Shown here in pieces: positions 24,533-39,477 of a DNA stretch of 64,000 nucleotides. The notes under the pieces were generated by a model. It made no database searches. It saw only the letters and a program-made list of their open reading frames with translations, and had not been told where the DNA came from. Source of the DNA: Lichenostomus cassidix (taxonomy: Eukaryota; Chordata; Aves; Passeriformes; Meliphagidae); contig CM039182.1 of NCBI GenBank assembly GCA_008360975.2, positions 93,640,443 to 93,704,442 on the forward strand, given 5' to 3'. The first letter of the stretch is position 1. Each line of letters opens with the position of its first letter. The position numbers were made by a program, and so were the translations under genes.

Positions 24533-27377
24533 AAAAAAAAGGAAGAAGAATTAATAGAAGATTCTCATACAATCATCTGAATTCTGGTGGTGGGGCTCAA
24601 GGTAAATATTAATTACCATGCATTTTACATTTAAATGTGAGAGATGGTGAGAGTGGAACACAGTCAACCTGCAGAGCAGTTGAATGCTCTGGGCAAGCAG
24701 TAGCCCAGTGTTCAAGAACATACAAACTCAGAAGAGATGAGAGCTCAAAGAGATTTTCCCATTTGTAAAATTTCTAAAACAAAACAAAACCCCAAAGCAT
24801 AAAGCTTCCTTTCCCCCTCAAAAAAATCACCCTAAAGTTTCCAGAATATAAGTAAAGCTAGCTGTTCTGATAGTTCTTCTGTGATATTCTGATATAATTC
24901 CAACTGTATTCCTTCATCCTAAAATCTGTCAGAGATACTATGGGTTTTGTATAAATATATTTCTCCCTCCCAAGAATTCTTAATGTCATTGGTATAATTA
25001 ATAAAGGAATTTATAGAGACTATGTAGGAGGGGAAGAAAAAGAAAAAGAAAGGAATACTGTGTGTGAGAGAGACCCTATGGATGGCAAAGGAAACCTACA
25101 AATACATCTTACAAAATATTGGTTTTTGATCCCCTGGAATTCACTTACATAACATTCTACCTCTTGTGAATGCTGCCTTCTCCCACATCTTCTCTTTTAG
25201 CCTTTCTTGCTTGCCTGTCAAAAGTGTCATCCTTAATTGAGGTGGGTATAGTGATTTTCAGTACAACCCCAGTAAAGGACACTACAGGTAAAAGTACCTT
25301 AGCATGTGCTAAAACATCTCTGATGTTGTGCAGCACTCCTACTCTGTTAATCATATTGCCTTATGCTTATTAACAACTTCACTTTAGAGCAGGAACTTTT
25401 CAATTATTGTGTGTTTGCATTATGAAAACACTGTTTCATTTGGCACAGAAATACCTTTTTGGTGTTTGCTACTAACCTAAGTTAACCTGCTTATGCGTCC
25501 GTGATCACAAATTCAGTTATTCCCAAACAAACAGATGAACAATCACCTGCTGACAGAAAATGAGGTGTAAAGAAGAATTCCTTTGACAGTCCTAACACTC
25601 TTCTGGATTTAAAAAATGCATCAATTTGATTTGTGAGAGTCCTGTTTTGAACTGGGGCCTGATCCCATTCAACTGATATACCGTTGAGAGACAAAACCCC
25701 ATGCTTAATATGTTGTTTAAAAATTAACAGTCAGGAATGATTACAACACAGTTAAAATATCTTCAGTCTGTTTTCCCCTCTGATATGGGTAGATGAATTT
25801 GAGAATCAAAAGTTAAACAAAGAAGTGTAAAATACAATTATACTGTAACATAAATACATTACACTCCAGAGATATCAAAATATCAACAGTAGTATTAAAT
25901 CTGCCCTGAAGTAAAGAGGTATGAAGCAATTCATTAAAATAGAAGATGAAAACTAGATCATTCTCCAGCTAACAACAACTAACCTTTTCTTTTTCTTTTT
26001 TTTTTCCCAGGAAAAATCTAACAGTTTTGTCCTGAATTACTTTATATGCAGATGCAGAATATGTGGCATTTGTCTCCAGATGCCTTCCCTCTATTTGGGG
26101 AATGGGAAACCAGCAGCAGAAGTTGAAGATTCAACAGCATTTTCTCTCCCTTTCCTGATCACTCTTGACTGTTAAATTACTGCGATCAGTCACGTGAGAT
26201 ACACTGGAGAAGTAGGCTACAATGAAAACTGGAAGCAAACCCAACAACAGATGATGGTCTTCCACAGAACGATTTAGTTTTGAAAGCAACAATATGTAAA
26301 TATTATCTTATCTGGGTGTCCTTAATTGACATTACTGAGATAAGTGAGATAGCTAGGGCTTTCCATTCAGTCAAAAGATAGATAAATACAGGAGTAGCTG
26401 CAATTCCTGATCTAAAACCCAGGTTTTGTATTGTCTTTTTTAAAACCAAATGGTAACAATTTTTTTCTTTTTTCACTAAATGAGCATTTTTGTTTTTACA
26501 ATTTGACATAGCTGCTGCTGAAATTTACGAAGTATTGCCCACTGGGGGAGTTCTGTGGCAGAATATGGCACAAATAAAACACAACAAAATAAAATTTTTA
26601 AAAGGGACAAATTCCTAGTAAAATCAAAGTAGCAAAATGGAAGCGTTTCAGATGTGTGGGATAGAGTCCAGGAGCTGAAAAATGACTGCGAAGAGACCTA
26701 CCCATGCCAGAATTTCATCAACTCAGAACTTGAGTGGAAGGAGAGGTTCAGAAGCAGAACCACATGCAAAGTTTGTTGTACACATCTTCCTACTCAAATC
26801 CTCTTAGTCACAATTTCTTCACAATCATATTTAAGTTTTGTTTATAATCATATTTGCAATGAAGCTGAGCCCTAACATTAGCCCTCCACTTGATTTTGAC
26901 CTATGTGCTCATCTTACTGCTTGTGGCATCAAACCCACTAATAACAATAAGCATAGACTAACAATCTAAAATTGTTCTCACCATGAAGAACAATTTGGCC
27001 TTTGTCTCTAAATCTAGCTCCTATCCACACATAAAAACCCATCATTCAATACAGAAGGACAAGAGGGGCTGAAACTTAAAGCAGAAAGATTTATCAGTTG
27101 CTAATGCAATCACTGGGCAGTGTGCTACTGCAATTCAAAAGCCACCAGTCTTCCAATACTTTTCTGCACTCTTCCTTAAGCTTAGTTCTCTCACCTTGCA
27201 AAAGAAGCAACTTTGGAGCAATCATTTTGGTGGTACTTCTGAAAAATGTCTAAACAGTCTGTGACAAAGCATGTAAAAAATTCCTCTGGGCTACAGGTGC
27301 ATTTTGGTTCCTCAGCTTAGCTCAGCTGTGTTAGAAGCACAGAGGCTGCAAGTAAAACAGCTGAGCATAGAGGGATC

Positions 27378-27410
27378 TTATTTCTCACTTATTTCTCACT
27401 TACTTCTCAC
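27378..27410 (+). repeat. Three 11-bp tandem copies
   Basis: TTATTTCTCAC is repeated exactly twice, and a third time with one change (TTACTTCTCAC). Confidence 0.9.
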
Positions 27411-29299
27411 TTCAGAGCATAACATAAACATGGCCACCCTTACAGATCACATTTTTGACTGGGCCTTAAAATTATCTTAGTTCTTGTCAAGTATGGATTA
27501 CTTTGTGATGTAAAATAAATAACTGAGGAAAAATTACAGATGCTCTCTATTAAAAGTATTGCACTGATTATCTGAGATGAACCTCACCTAACCAGTAAAG
27601 ATACATTATCATGAAGCTGCAGTGAGTATTCAATGTCTAAATGAGCTACAAGTAAGAAGACACAACCTCAGAAGCACTTTCCTGTGGCATTTCTCTACTT
27701 CACCATTGTTGAAACAGTTAATTGCAACCCATCCTGACCACATAAAGGATCCAGTAGTGTGAAACATACCATAAATACTGAGTTGTCACTGTCCACTCCG
27801 TAAGTTTCCATGAGTAGCCCATGCAGGACTTGGCTGCTTCCCACAGGTTACCATGCTATGCCCAATTGCCTGTTTCACTTACAATCACATTAGCACTTTC
27901 TACACTAGAATCCTTAATTGTTGCTGTGCCCAAACATTGTAAATGAGTTAAATTTTTACAATACTTTGTTCTTAGTAAGATCATTGCCTTCACAGTGTTG
28001 TTACTGACCCCATTAATGCACAATGAAAACTGTGGTGCTGTTATCCTCTTCCCTGCTCCCCTGGGACCATGGAAAGACCAACAAATATTTAGAGATCCCC
28101 AAACAAATTTGGAATTTCTCACTTTCTATTTTTGCAGAGAACAATATAATTTAACAGAAAAAAAAAACTACCACATAACAATCCTTCCTCACTAAGCCAA
28201 ATCATGTCTGTATATAATTTAAATCTGTATGTTCATTGTGAAGTCAGACACAGGAAATAATTAGAACTAAACTAACACTAAATATATACATTTGGTTTTC
28301 AGACATAGATGCACATCTATCTACAGCTGCACAAGCATGTTGCCTGAGACAGGACTGGAGGACAGATAGTGAATCAAGCATTGGGGAGTGTCTGTTGCAC
28401 AACACCTTCACTATCTTCTATTACACTGACCACACAAGGCACCCAGAACTTCGTCAGTGAAAATGTAAAAATAGAACAGGAAACCAGTTTCTGGTAAAAG
28501 CACAATCAAATAGTAGATTTTCCCAAAATTTTTCAAATCATTTCAGTTCTTATATTTGTACAACAATTATGCAAAAAATAGAACCTTTGTAACAGCTTGC
28601 AAGATGCCTACTTTACAGATTTATATATCAGGAATAATTTAAAAAGAAGACATGACTTTGTGAGCCAAATATGTTGCAGGCACACAAGAAAATGCTTATA
28701 TGTCAGATAGTTTGGGTAGTTTATATGGACAATAAATATCTAACTTGCAAGTATTGTCCTTGGGTTTTGTGGGTTTTTTTTAAACAGATGCACTTTTAAA
28801 CTTGTATAGATAACATTAATTTTATCTGCTCGCAAAGAAATTTGACTGCTGAAGTAAAATATATGAAATTTTCTTACAAAGACTCAGATGAACCTCTGTT
28901 TCTGTTTTCTTCTCCTCACGGATATTTTTTGTCTGCTTTAATACATCAGAGGTCTTTAAAATAGCTGTTCTAATCATCATCCCAATCGACAGGAAAGGCA
29001 CCAAATACATCAGAAATAAAACAAGTTAAATTAAAAATACATAAACATGAAGCTTTAGACAATAAAGTAATCTATCTGTACTTAAAGGTCATCTAGAAAA
29101 TAGAGATAACTCTGTTTCCTGTTTGCAATAAAAACAGACTCCAATTTACACAGAATTGATCAAGCAGTTTCTTCCTTCATATTTAAACACTACTAAGAAG
29201 AGATCAAAAAGGTTGCGCTGGCCAGGATGCTGACCAGAAGAGTAACGGCAGAGGGGACATGGGAGTGACTTTAAATTTCCTTAACCCTGCAAATGTAAA

Positions 29300-29440
29300 C
29301 AATTGTCTCTATCCTTTCCGAAGAGCACGCGGCACGTAGGTGACAGAACGCAGGTGTGGCGTCCGTCATAATACAGGCAGTTGGGCTGAGCGCAGCGGAG
29401 CGGCGGCGAACCTCGGTGAGAGATTACACACCGACCTATT
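29300..29440. promoter_or_regulatory. Small CpG cluster, possible intronic promoter or element
   Basis: About 14 CpG dinucleotides fall within about 120 bp (29319-29436), including 'gcgcagcggagcggcggcga', while hundreds of bases on either side carry very few. The minus strand is open at 29475-29281 and encodes a Cys-rich peptide of no family I recognise. Such a sharp CpG spike usually marks an unmethylated promoter or enhancer, or strong constraint. Two more CpGs lie just left ('ggttgcgctgg', 'agtaacggcag'). Confidence 0.4.
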
Positions 29441-29499
29441 GGCAGAACATGGCAAGGGAGAATGTCAGATTTCATATTCGCCAGACATCTACAGCAACT

Positions 29500-29800
29500 G
29501 ATGCCTTGTAGTCAAAGGCTGTTAAATTACCTGTGAAGGTTACTGGCAGCCCTGAATGTTTTTCTCATTGTTTATTTAGTTCCAAAAGCTCTTGGTCTTT
29601 GTGCTGATTGCCCTAACTGACAGCCCAGGAAATCTGGACTTTGTAAACAGGGCGCTGCTGTATTGAATTACAGGTAACAAGTGTGTAATCAACCTGCTGG
29701 GGCTGGACCTTTGCAAAGAAATCTTTGGTATACAGACAGAAGGAATGGGTTTCAATACTGGAGAATCAATTATGTTAGCAGATGAGTATAAAAAGAGATC
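29500..29800. promoter_or_regulatory. Candidate conserved noncoding element beside the CpG cluster
   Basis: Non-repetitive, motif-rich sequence ('gtgctgattgccctaactga', 'aacagggcgctgctgtattg', 'acctttgcaaagaaatcttt') directly follows the CpG cluster. It contains no ORF. Together the two could form one regulatory block. This is inference from texture. Confidence 0.33.
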
Positions 29801-32800
29801 AATTTAAATCCTTTGTGCTTATTTCCTACAGCATATTTAGAGAAAGAAAAGACCCTGACATAGTGGAAAGGTAATTAAGCACTTTATTCATTGTTGCAAT
29901 AATATTATAGAAATTAAAGGTGAATATGATTTGAAGCACCCTCATTATAACCCATAAAACTATATTAGTTGAACAGTCCTAAGCTGCAATATGCTTTAAA
30001 AAAAATAAAGTAAAAGCTTGCAGGTTCTTGTTCTTAAAGCAGAGTTTCTGCCGTCAAATTACATAAACTGGAACAAAGACCAACCCAGAATGAATCAGTC
30101 ATTTTTGATCGTCTAAAAGGTAAACAGATCCTACAAATCAGAGATCTAGTGAAATCTAATACTGTGATATTTCTGCATACTAAAATAACATAATAAGGTT
30201 CAACAACCACCCCCCCGACCATAGATTTATATGAGATATTTTAACTATATGTAATTGTTAATTAAAAAGCATAAATATAATCCACTGGCAATCAGTCAAC
30301 AGAATAACCCTATGCCAGACAACACTGAGTCACTGAGTAGTACCAGAGAGGAATTTTTTTCTTCCTGGTAGGTTTTTGGGTTGTTTTTCAAATCATCAAG
30401 ACAGGCCTGTTCTGCCTGTGACTGTGGCCACCATGGGCAATAACATTCACCAAATAAAGAAAACCTTAACAATGAAGATTTCAAAATAAAAACATCAGAT
30501 GGTATTTCCTATCTGAACATCATTTATTAAAACAGATACCGTATGCTACCATCTTACTATGCCCCAAAGACTTGTTTTTGCAGTTTGAAATTACAAGAAA
30601 AACAAGGTTTCATTAATGTACTCACTGATGATGATAATTTTAGACTACTTGCAGTATTGGAATGTATGCTTTGTTAAAGCAACTGGACTTACATTGTTAA
30701 ATTTTATTCACTCTAGGGAAGCAGCTCTCTACTTTTGCATCCACAATTTCTTTTAAGTGCCTGAAAAACATGTTATAAAACTGACTTTTATTTTTGTCTG
30801 CTCATCTATCAGTATTTATGTACCAATATGTCCCTAAAAATTGAAATCCCTGATTTACTTGCGAGTGGGAGGCTATTTTTTGCAAATATACAACACTATA
30901 TGAAATGCAACCTTGTCTGGTTATAAAACTTTCAACTAAACCTATGGCATGGAAGAAGAGATGATGATAACTGACCAGAAACAATGGAAACACTAGAGCA
31001 TTTCTTATCAGTACTCTCCACCTGATTCAAGATCTAGACTCCAATAGATATTTCTGACAGTCTGAGCAATACTTATTCAAGCCTATTAAAAAAGTTTTGG
31101 TCAAAAGAGAAAGTCTGCTAACTTCTAAAGGCTGTCCATTTACAGATATGCCAATTTCCTACAATACCTTTCCTTCCTAATTAATATTCCTGTAAATACC
31201 TGCACTTTTTATGCATACTAAGATTTTCAAGAGAGGAACAATATAGTTTCCCAAGCCAACGGAAAAAGCTGGTGGAGTTTTTAAATCTGACTCACAACAA
31301 TAATATCTTGTGACAGTGAGAAACACTGCTCCAGTGTTGCTCTGTGTAAAACCACACACATTTCTGTCCATTCCAAATGTACCACCTTTCGATGGTATTG
31401 GAGATCTGTCTGTTCTTTTCTCTTGAAAAGCAGTTGACACGAACATGATTTCACATTTTTCTACTGTTCTTTTATATACTCTCTTTGAGATGTTCACTTC
31501 CCAATTGCTTTTCAACACACATTACATAGTTATCATGACTAAAAACTTATTAGCACTGAAACTAAGGCTCCTATCATGTAAATATTAGCACATGTATTTA
31601 AGGTTGCAACTGATGTTCCCAAAATCAATGCTAAAAATTTAGTTGTGCACTAAGTACATGAACATTGACATTCATGGGTAAAAATCTAACTGAATCAACT
31701 TAGGACTTTATGGCACATGGAAATAGTAAATGTAAGGAGTCTATTTCATCACTTTTTGGCTTTTTTTCTGAGGCATTCTGCAGCAGGAGCACCATGAAAT
31801 GTACCACATGGAGTCACAGTGCCTGGCCTTTGCACTGTAGATGAAGAAAGGTGTAAAAACTCTATCTTCTCTTCTGTGTTTTTAATCACCCGAAGCTTGT
31901 TTTTTAAGCTACTGTTTTACTCATCTCCCTTTTTTTTCTCTTTCTAGAAAGCAAAGTTAAAGGACTTCTTCAGAATCATTTGCTATTAAGGCAAATTAAG
32001 GCACTATTAAGCTAGACACGGGCATGAACTCCCCCTTTTAAGAGTATTAACTGCCTATCTAAAATATCTATCTAAAATACAAACGTCATACGGCTCGAGT
32101 CTTTCTTCTCAAGGGCAAACACTGTGTGTCACGTGTCAACTGGAAGTGCACATCTTCCAGAATGAAGTCTTTATAGAATCACTTCCTGCACTGAGCAGCT
32201 CTCATAGACACATGACAGCATTTACACTCAATCCCACGAAACAGAGCCCATTGTACAACAATGAAACATTGCAGTCAGTGCTGTACTCTTAACTAGATTC
32301 ACAGTGGTAATATATTGCTACTATTCTGCTTCAATTAAAAGCATATTTCAGCAGAAGCCCAGGATATGATAGCTGCTCTATGCATTTTAATAATACAGAT
32401 CAATGGTGTCAGAATTCTACTTTACATAAATAAAGACTGATCATATTAAGACAAAATCCTGCATAACCTAAATGTATATTGATGGTAGCAACCCAGAAAC
32501 TGATCACAATCTTTACACTCTGGATAAAAACCAGTAAGCCTATTTTAACTGACTTCAATGTTTTCAAAAGCAAAAACTGTTTTATTCTCTCCAAGATAAA
32601 AAAAAAGAAAAAAAAAGAAAAAGAGAATCGATCTACAATACCAAATTCCAATGAAAATGCTTAACTGGTTCTAAATATTATCATATGAGGAACATGTTAT
32701 TACATGATTTTTGCAGCTAGTAAAGTCAAGCTAATTTATATTGCACTTATTAAGTTAACACAGGAAATGCAACATTTTTATTGCATTAGAAAAAAATTCT

Positions 32801-35379
32801 GAAAGACTAAAATATTTATCCTTGATTTTCATGTCAAGCAATTTTGTTTTAAATTTAGAACACTAATGAACTGCTGGACTATACACTTAACACAAGTCTC
32901 CTGGGGATTCTGTTACTGAAAACTTTTATATACGTTTCTGCAAATTTCAGTGTCTGGAGACTACAAAGGTTAATATTTAGTGTTATTAACAAAATCAGGA
33001 AAATTGCCATTACTTGTGACCCAGATTATGGGATACTACTGGAAAAGACCAAAATAGGTAGCAAATGTAACCCAGGATGGTACAAGTATTCTGAAGAACA
33101 CACCTGTTTTCATGTGGGTCCCAGCATTTCTAGAAAATTACAGAAAATACTGCTCCTCTGTATTAAAACTACTCATACAATATGTTAAATTCAGAATTTA
33201 AATTGATTAATTGTGAAAAGCTTATTTAGCATTAGATCAAAAGTATATCTTTCCTCCATATAATTAACCACAGGGAATAGGCAACTAGATTGAATGGAAG
33301 ATTACTAACAAAAAGTAAATCAACAGGATCTGTTTGTAGGAGGATTAGAAGTATAGGCTGTTTATGAAACTATCTAACCCTACTGTAAGGCCACTGGCTC
33401 ATTCTTGGCATGTTAATAAAGATCAAAGTTATACAACAGAAGAAGCAACATGTATAGGCATGGTCCTCACTAGAAATCTTTTAACACACAGTATTCTGCT
33501 CTGGCTCTTGTTCAAGGCCAGAGAGCACATCATCCTCTGCAGTTTGATCTTGCCATCTAATGTCCCTGTTTAAAACCTGTATATGCTCTGCAAAGTATTA
33601 AATCCGGAATATAATATCCTGGAAGTATTTCTCCTCCAGTGGAAAATACTGAAGTCATGGGTCCAGGCTTTCCTGACCACTCAGAACTGGGCCAAGAAGT
33701 TCTTAATAAATATTACTGGATTTATTGCACGTATCACTGGTAATGCTCTATTTTGCTGCATTGAAAAGCACAATACTCCTTAATCAATGAATGCAAACTA
33801 GAAAGTACTTTAAATGCCTTTCCAAGGAGGTATAAACTTGGGTTGCATAGGTATAAAAGTAGGTATTTTTAGATGAGTAGATGATAAATATGGAAAATTA
33901 GGTTTCACTATTGAACTGGTATAAGCTCTTATCTTTCAAGAGAAAATTGCATTACTTACCCTTTTCAGGAAAAGAAATCGAGAAATACAAGTAAAAAAAA
34001 TAAAAAAGAGAAGACTGAGGAAAGGCTTGTGCAAAGCAGCCTGTAACTTAGATTTTCTCTACTGCTGCAAGAGTCTTATCTTGCAATAATCTGCTAAGAA
34101 TTCAGCTAGACCAATGACAAAGGGGAAAAAAAAAAAAAACAAAACGAAAGAAAAAGAACAAAACCCAAAATCACTGCAATGTCCAGCTACCAGACCAGTT
34201 CTAGAGCCTGAATGGTGATAAAATCCTCATAATAGTGAGCTGCTTTGGTCTTAAAAATGTCCAGCACACTTGGTTGATAAAGAACCCACCTAAACAAAAA
34301 CACCTTTACACCACTGTAAGTAAATCCACATCAAAGAATGTTTCCATAATACAACTGCAGAAAAAAACACCTTCAGCTGAAAAAAGCATAGAACCTGTGA
34401 AGATCCAGAATGAAACCCACGAACAGTTGTCAGACTGAATTAATGTAGTACAGTACACTATTCCAGCATACTGCTGTGGTGTGATACATTCTGCTTTGCT
34501 CAAAAATAATCAGCCACTTTAAATATCAGCATGCCTCAACTTAGAAGAGTAATCCTGTTATGAAAAGTACAATTATTTCCCATATAGGTTTGTTGCATTC
34601 AGTACAGTAATGTATATCGCAAGAAAACGTCGCAACTCAAACTAACACATGATGAATACAATGAAAAAAGTAATGATATACAATGATTCATTAATCATCA
34701 AGGCATAAAAGTATCCACAAAGCTCTAAAAGAAGTTTATGGACCATGTTACACTTATGACCCAACCAAAGGGCATAAGCAAATTTAATACTGATTATGAA
34801 CAAAACTGATCTGTCAGAGTCTTTAAAAACTTAGTTAATAATTCCCATAAATAGCTCCCCTGTGTTCAGCAGTGATGGAACTACAGGACAGTGCACACAC
34901 TAAGAAAGAGTATCTCAAAGTAAAAAAACAAATTGCTTTGTTGCACTTGGAGCTAGTACATTGTTGAAGGGAGTTCACAATTGAGTTACTTGTCGCTAAT
35001 GTCTTACTAAGAGTTCTCTAAATATGGGAAGCATTGTATTCCTGTGGAGTCTTGTCTGTCACTCTTCTGAAGAGCTAATGGATGCAAGCACAGCTCCCAT
35101 ATCCAGGAGCAATGTAATCCTCCATTTTGGAACAGCATGAATGCAGTAAGTCATGAAAAGATATTTATAACTGTTATCTAACTCCAGTTAGAAAGTTTCT
35201 CACTCGCTTCCCAGAGCTGAAAAAAGTGTATCTCTAGAAATATAATGGGATTTAAAGCAAAGAAGAGCCATCGTTATAGTATGTCAAATGTAAGAAAAAT
35301 ACAGAAGACAGAACATGAATTCCTACTTAATCTTTATTGAAATGATAAATGCAATTGAAGCAGTCTCAGTAGACTTGGA
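29801..35379. other. AT-rich noncoding DNA
   Basis: No gene was recognised. At 31980-32160 there is a short CpG-retaining, complex stretch ('acgtcatacggctcgagtct', 'gtgtcacgtgtcaactgg') that might be a minor conserved element. A-rich low-complexity tracts lie at 32595-32625 and 34125-34160. Confidence 0.5.
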
Positions 35380-35960
35380 CTATGGAAAACACAATCGGCT
35401 GCCTGGAAAATACATTAGAACTGTTGGTCAACTCCGTAATTGTATATTCAGCTGAAAGTTTGTCACTGGTGCTTTTTGCTGACCAATTCAGCATCACTGC
35501 TTAGATCAAACAACATTGTGTTTGTATGCCAAACCTACAACGTCTGTCTTTGCTGCAGTGTCAGTAACACAATATATCAGAAATAGCCACACACAGCAGT
35601 TTTCTGCATCTCCTATACCTTTAACTTAATCAGACACAGTGTGACTCACAAACGTCTGAGATCATTTCTTTCTGCTTGTATGAGCTCAGGGAGGCCTCTT
35701 TAATTTATCACCAAATAAAGGCACAAATTGCTGGTGCTGGTGATTCTGTTATCAGCCTGCAGTTGCAAGAGTGAGAGACCTATTGGTTCATATGACATTG
35801 TCTACTTTACAGCCTTGCTCTTTTTGACTAAATAATCTTTGGTTGCTTCACAAAACTCTCTTAACTTCATCACCGGATCAAGCCAAACACTAAACAGTGT
35901 TTATGTTTTCACTTGACTTCATCTGACTTTTAGAAATCCGGATATAATGCTTCCTTCCAT
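35380..35960. promoter_or_regulatory. Candidate conserved noncoding element
   Basis: Complex, repeat-free sequence with retained CpGs ('cacaatcggctgcc', 'aactccgtaattgtat', 'aaacgtctgagatc', 'catcaccggatcaag') and homeobox/SOX/POU-like words ('ccgtaattgt', 'aaataaaggcacaaattgct'). No coding potential was seen. Confidence 0.33.
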
Positions 35961-36475
35961 GACTAAATACTTACACGGTACCCATGTTCAGGTTTAGATT
36001 CATTACATATATAAAAGTGAAATATAAAATCCAATGCCAGCCTGTATTCAAAAATAATTTTTTCCATATCATACTAATGAAAATGTAGTGTCACTGCAGA
36101 GGACATAATGTTGGTGTGAATGACAATACAAAACCGATGTGCATCCTGTGCAGTCCGAAAAGGCTTGGCAAGGATTTATGACACAGACAAAGGAATTCTT
36201 TCAAGGACATGTAGCAAAATAACCTGAAGTTATGAGACAAAAATACAGGTCTAAGCAAGACCAGTCTGAAACAGCCTTCCTTAAGCTGGAATGGGCAAAA
36301 ATGAAATGCACTCCAAGTTGTAATCCTTCACTTCTTTTTTATCTCTGAACTTGCTATTTCATAATCTAGGGAAAGAATTTGGCACTGCTAGATGAAATCT
36401 TTACAACTTTAGAGGTACAGTCGATGTAAGACCAATTGTACCATCTAGCCAGAAACTTAAGTTACCTTTTGGGGT

Positions 36476-36520
36476 ATTTTTTTCTTTGTTTGGTTGTTGG
36501 TTGGTTTGTTTCTTGGTAGT
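36476..36520 (+). repeat. T-rich GTTTG / GGTT simple repeat
   Basis: A T run followed by TTTGG, TTGG and GTTTG units, the complement in type of the CCAAA tract at 24.5 kb. Confidence 0.75.
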
Positions 36521-39477
36521 GCTACCTTTTCACCAAAGAAGTGGTTTACTGATCCCTCCTAAATGTTTAGTTATGCTTTGTTTTGGAAAGTAAGACAGGA
36601 CAAAGAAGAAAGACTGTGGATTGTGAGATAAGAGATTTAAAACCAACTCCAATTGGTTCACCATGAAAAATGACATAACCAAAAGTAATACTTTCTAGCT
36701 GATATAAGGTTTACTTCAGATGTTCACTATCATTATAGAAAAGGAAAAAAAATCACATGCAAAGGTCAGATTCTGTCACTATTACTCACATTAGGCACTA
36801 CCTTAACTTAACATGCCTCATGAAAAATTGAAGTCAAAATAATCTGACACATTATGGCAAAATGCCCTTTTATCTAGCTCATACATCTATGAACAGACAC
36901 TCCAATAACCATATTCAGGCTTTTAACTTTATTTTTAAAGACAATGTAGTGGACACAATTCTTTCATTCTTTTCCAGCAATTTTAAACGGATCTTTATTG
37001 ATATTAGACAAAGTATTCCTGACTTTTAATGGTGAAGGACTATGCTAGATTCAAGTGTCTGCATCTGAGATTTAGGAAAATACTTCTTACCACTCAGAGT
37101 ACTTATCTGAGAAATGCTTTAATTGAATAGATTGTAATTCTAGACCTAATAAAGTAAGCTTTCTCAAATGAAGTAGAATGATGGTTATAAATGTTTAAAT
37201 TATAACTCAGACACTCCTCCTACATTCTTCTGATGTGAAATGTTCAGCATAAGAGCAGTAAATACTGTCTGGTTGTTATTTTAGTCATTCTTAAAGTATT
37301 GATTTTATACTAAACATAAGGAAATTAAAACCTTAAGGTGAAACCAATGTTTTTTCACAAGTTTACAGCCAAGTCAGTAGAAGGTTTGTTTAAAATATCA
37401 TTCATAGCATATATTGATATTATAATATATCTGCTAATGATCAAACACAAAGGAAAATATAAGTGCACTTTACTACATATGCACATAAAAGAATATTATA
37501 CATGACTGGTTTAAAATTATATGTTTTAAGTGCTGTGATATTAAACATTTAATAATTTGGCAATTTCTTTCAAAGACAACTATTAAAATTAAGGAAGAAG
37601 AGGCCAAATGTCAGCTCTGCTGAACTCCTGCCTGGTCCTGAAGAGAAACTATGTATGGGGAATGAGGACTAACCAATTTCTTCATTTTCTTGGACTAGAT
37701 GAAGGTCAAATGTCTCCCACCATAAGATGGCTAAGTTCAGAGCTATTTAAGCTAAGGCCAGCTGCAGCTAATGATTCTTGATGATAAAAATCCGCTGGAA
37801 TACTCTATGTCCTTCCTTCCACCCAAACCCTGGCAACAAATGACCCAGTTTTAGGAGGTATTCATATTCTACATTTGCCTTCACTACATCTGAGCAATTT
37901 TAGACAATGAGGAAAAGCCTATCCAGGCTCCCTTGTTGGTGCAGTCTGCTGTTCTACGGTAGAAAGGCTGAAACAGCACAAGTTATGCAAAGCTTCACTC
38001 TGCCTGCTTAAGGTGAAGGGCGTGGTTGCCCACTGGTATACAGAGCACAAGGGAAGAGAGGTACTGTGAACCACACCTTCAAATCATCTGTAAATTCGGA
38101 GCTATTATCAGGAGCCATATCAGCCAGCTTAAATATCTCATTCAAATGAAGGCTGCAGTATTTACCAACCATCCTGACTGCAAAACATAGCATTTGAGAT
38201 TAATGTCCCTGAGCAGCAAATCTAGGGATGAAACGGCACAGTTATGCAGAATGGAATTTTAGATTTGGCACTGCTGCTAAACAGGTCTGCTAAAGGAGTT
38301 ACAGAAGAGACTTTCCTAGAGAATTCGGCTATCAGCAGCATGTTGGGCCAGCAGTAAGGAGATCTTTAAAATAGATTCTTCTCTTTAAAATAGAAGAGCA
38401 CATTCCTGTGTTTGTTCCCCTATTCTACTCCTAACACGCACAGCAACTACTTTTTTGAGATGGAGCTCTATCCAGCACTTCAATTTCCTTTTGCCACATT
38501 ATTAAAGGCAGTGCATATCCTTCTCTATAAATGTCTTCATAAGAGTAGAATAGGTGCAATTTTGATTTTGAAAAGATGCCCTGTGTTAGGGGAAGACAAG
38601 TCCTTTGGGAGGCTGGGACTTGGCTCCCTTCCATCAGCTCCCTGCCTAAGTCTGAAAGAGTCCTCATCCATACATGCGTGTCTGAACAGAGGGTCCAAGA
38701 CAATTTCAGTGGGAGGCTGGACATTTACAAAGTGGTTACATATGTAACATGCTTAGAGAATTGGACTTTAATTCCTCATTAATTACCCCATTTCCTCTCT
38801 CTCTCTCGCTACAGATCTGAAATTATCTGGATTGCTTCTAAATTGTATAATATTCCTTCTCTACTCCCAGAATACACTAAAAATTTTTAAAAGGGAAGAC
38901 TAAGAAATTAAAGATACTTATGACAATTTCATAGGTTCCACTGTCAAAGTCTACTACTTTCGTACATTGAAAGTCCAACCATTTATCCTGAGAACCTTAC
39001 TATCCAAATAATCTTACTTCCCAATATTTATCAAGTCCATCACTGACCAGGACTTTATTAACAAATGTGGGCATGCACATACACACAAGCCAAACGAATC
39101 AAATTCATTCTGCAAAGGCAAGAAGTTAATTTTCACTGTTTGCTTAAGATAGGGAGTTGCTGTCTCAGTTTGATATGAAAGATACAGAGCATTTTCCTCA
39201 AAATTACAGCTATTCCTTTTTTTTCTCCACATCACAATGAAGCTTCAATGAGTTAGTTTATCTGTGTAGATTGGTTTATGAATTGCATTAATTAATAACT
39301 GCATTCCTTGAAAAATGTAACCAGCTCTTTAGCATCTGTCCCAATCTTTTCTCTGTCTCAAATGACACTAAAAAAGGAATAAAGCACACTTTTATCAGTA
39401 ATGCTACTTACACTATAAGAACATAAATGACAATTTGAAGCCTCTGCACACTGATTGCAATTGCTCCCCAGCAGCAC

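Larger units (their letters stand above)
23954..29299. other. AT-rich noncoding DNA
   Basis: It holds the CCAAA tract and the 11-bp triplicate. Overlapping ORFs around 24.0-24.4 kb lie in slightly GC-richer sequence and show no domain. Confidence 0.55.
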
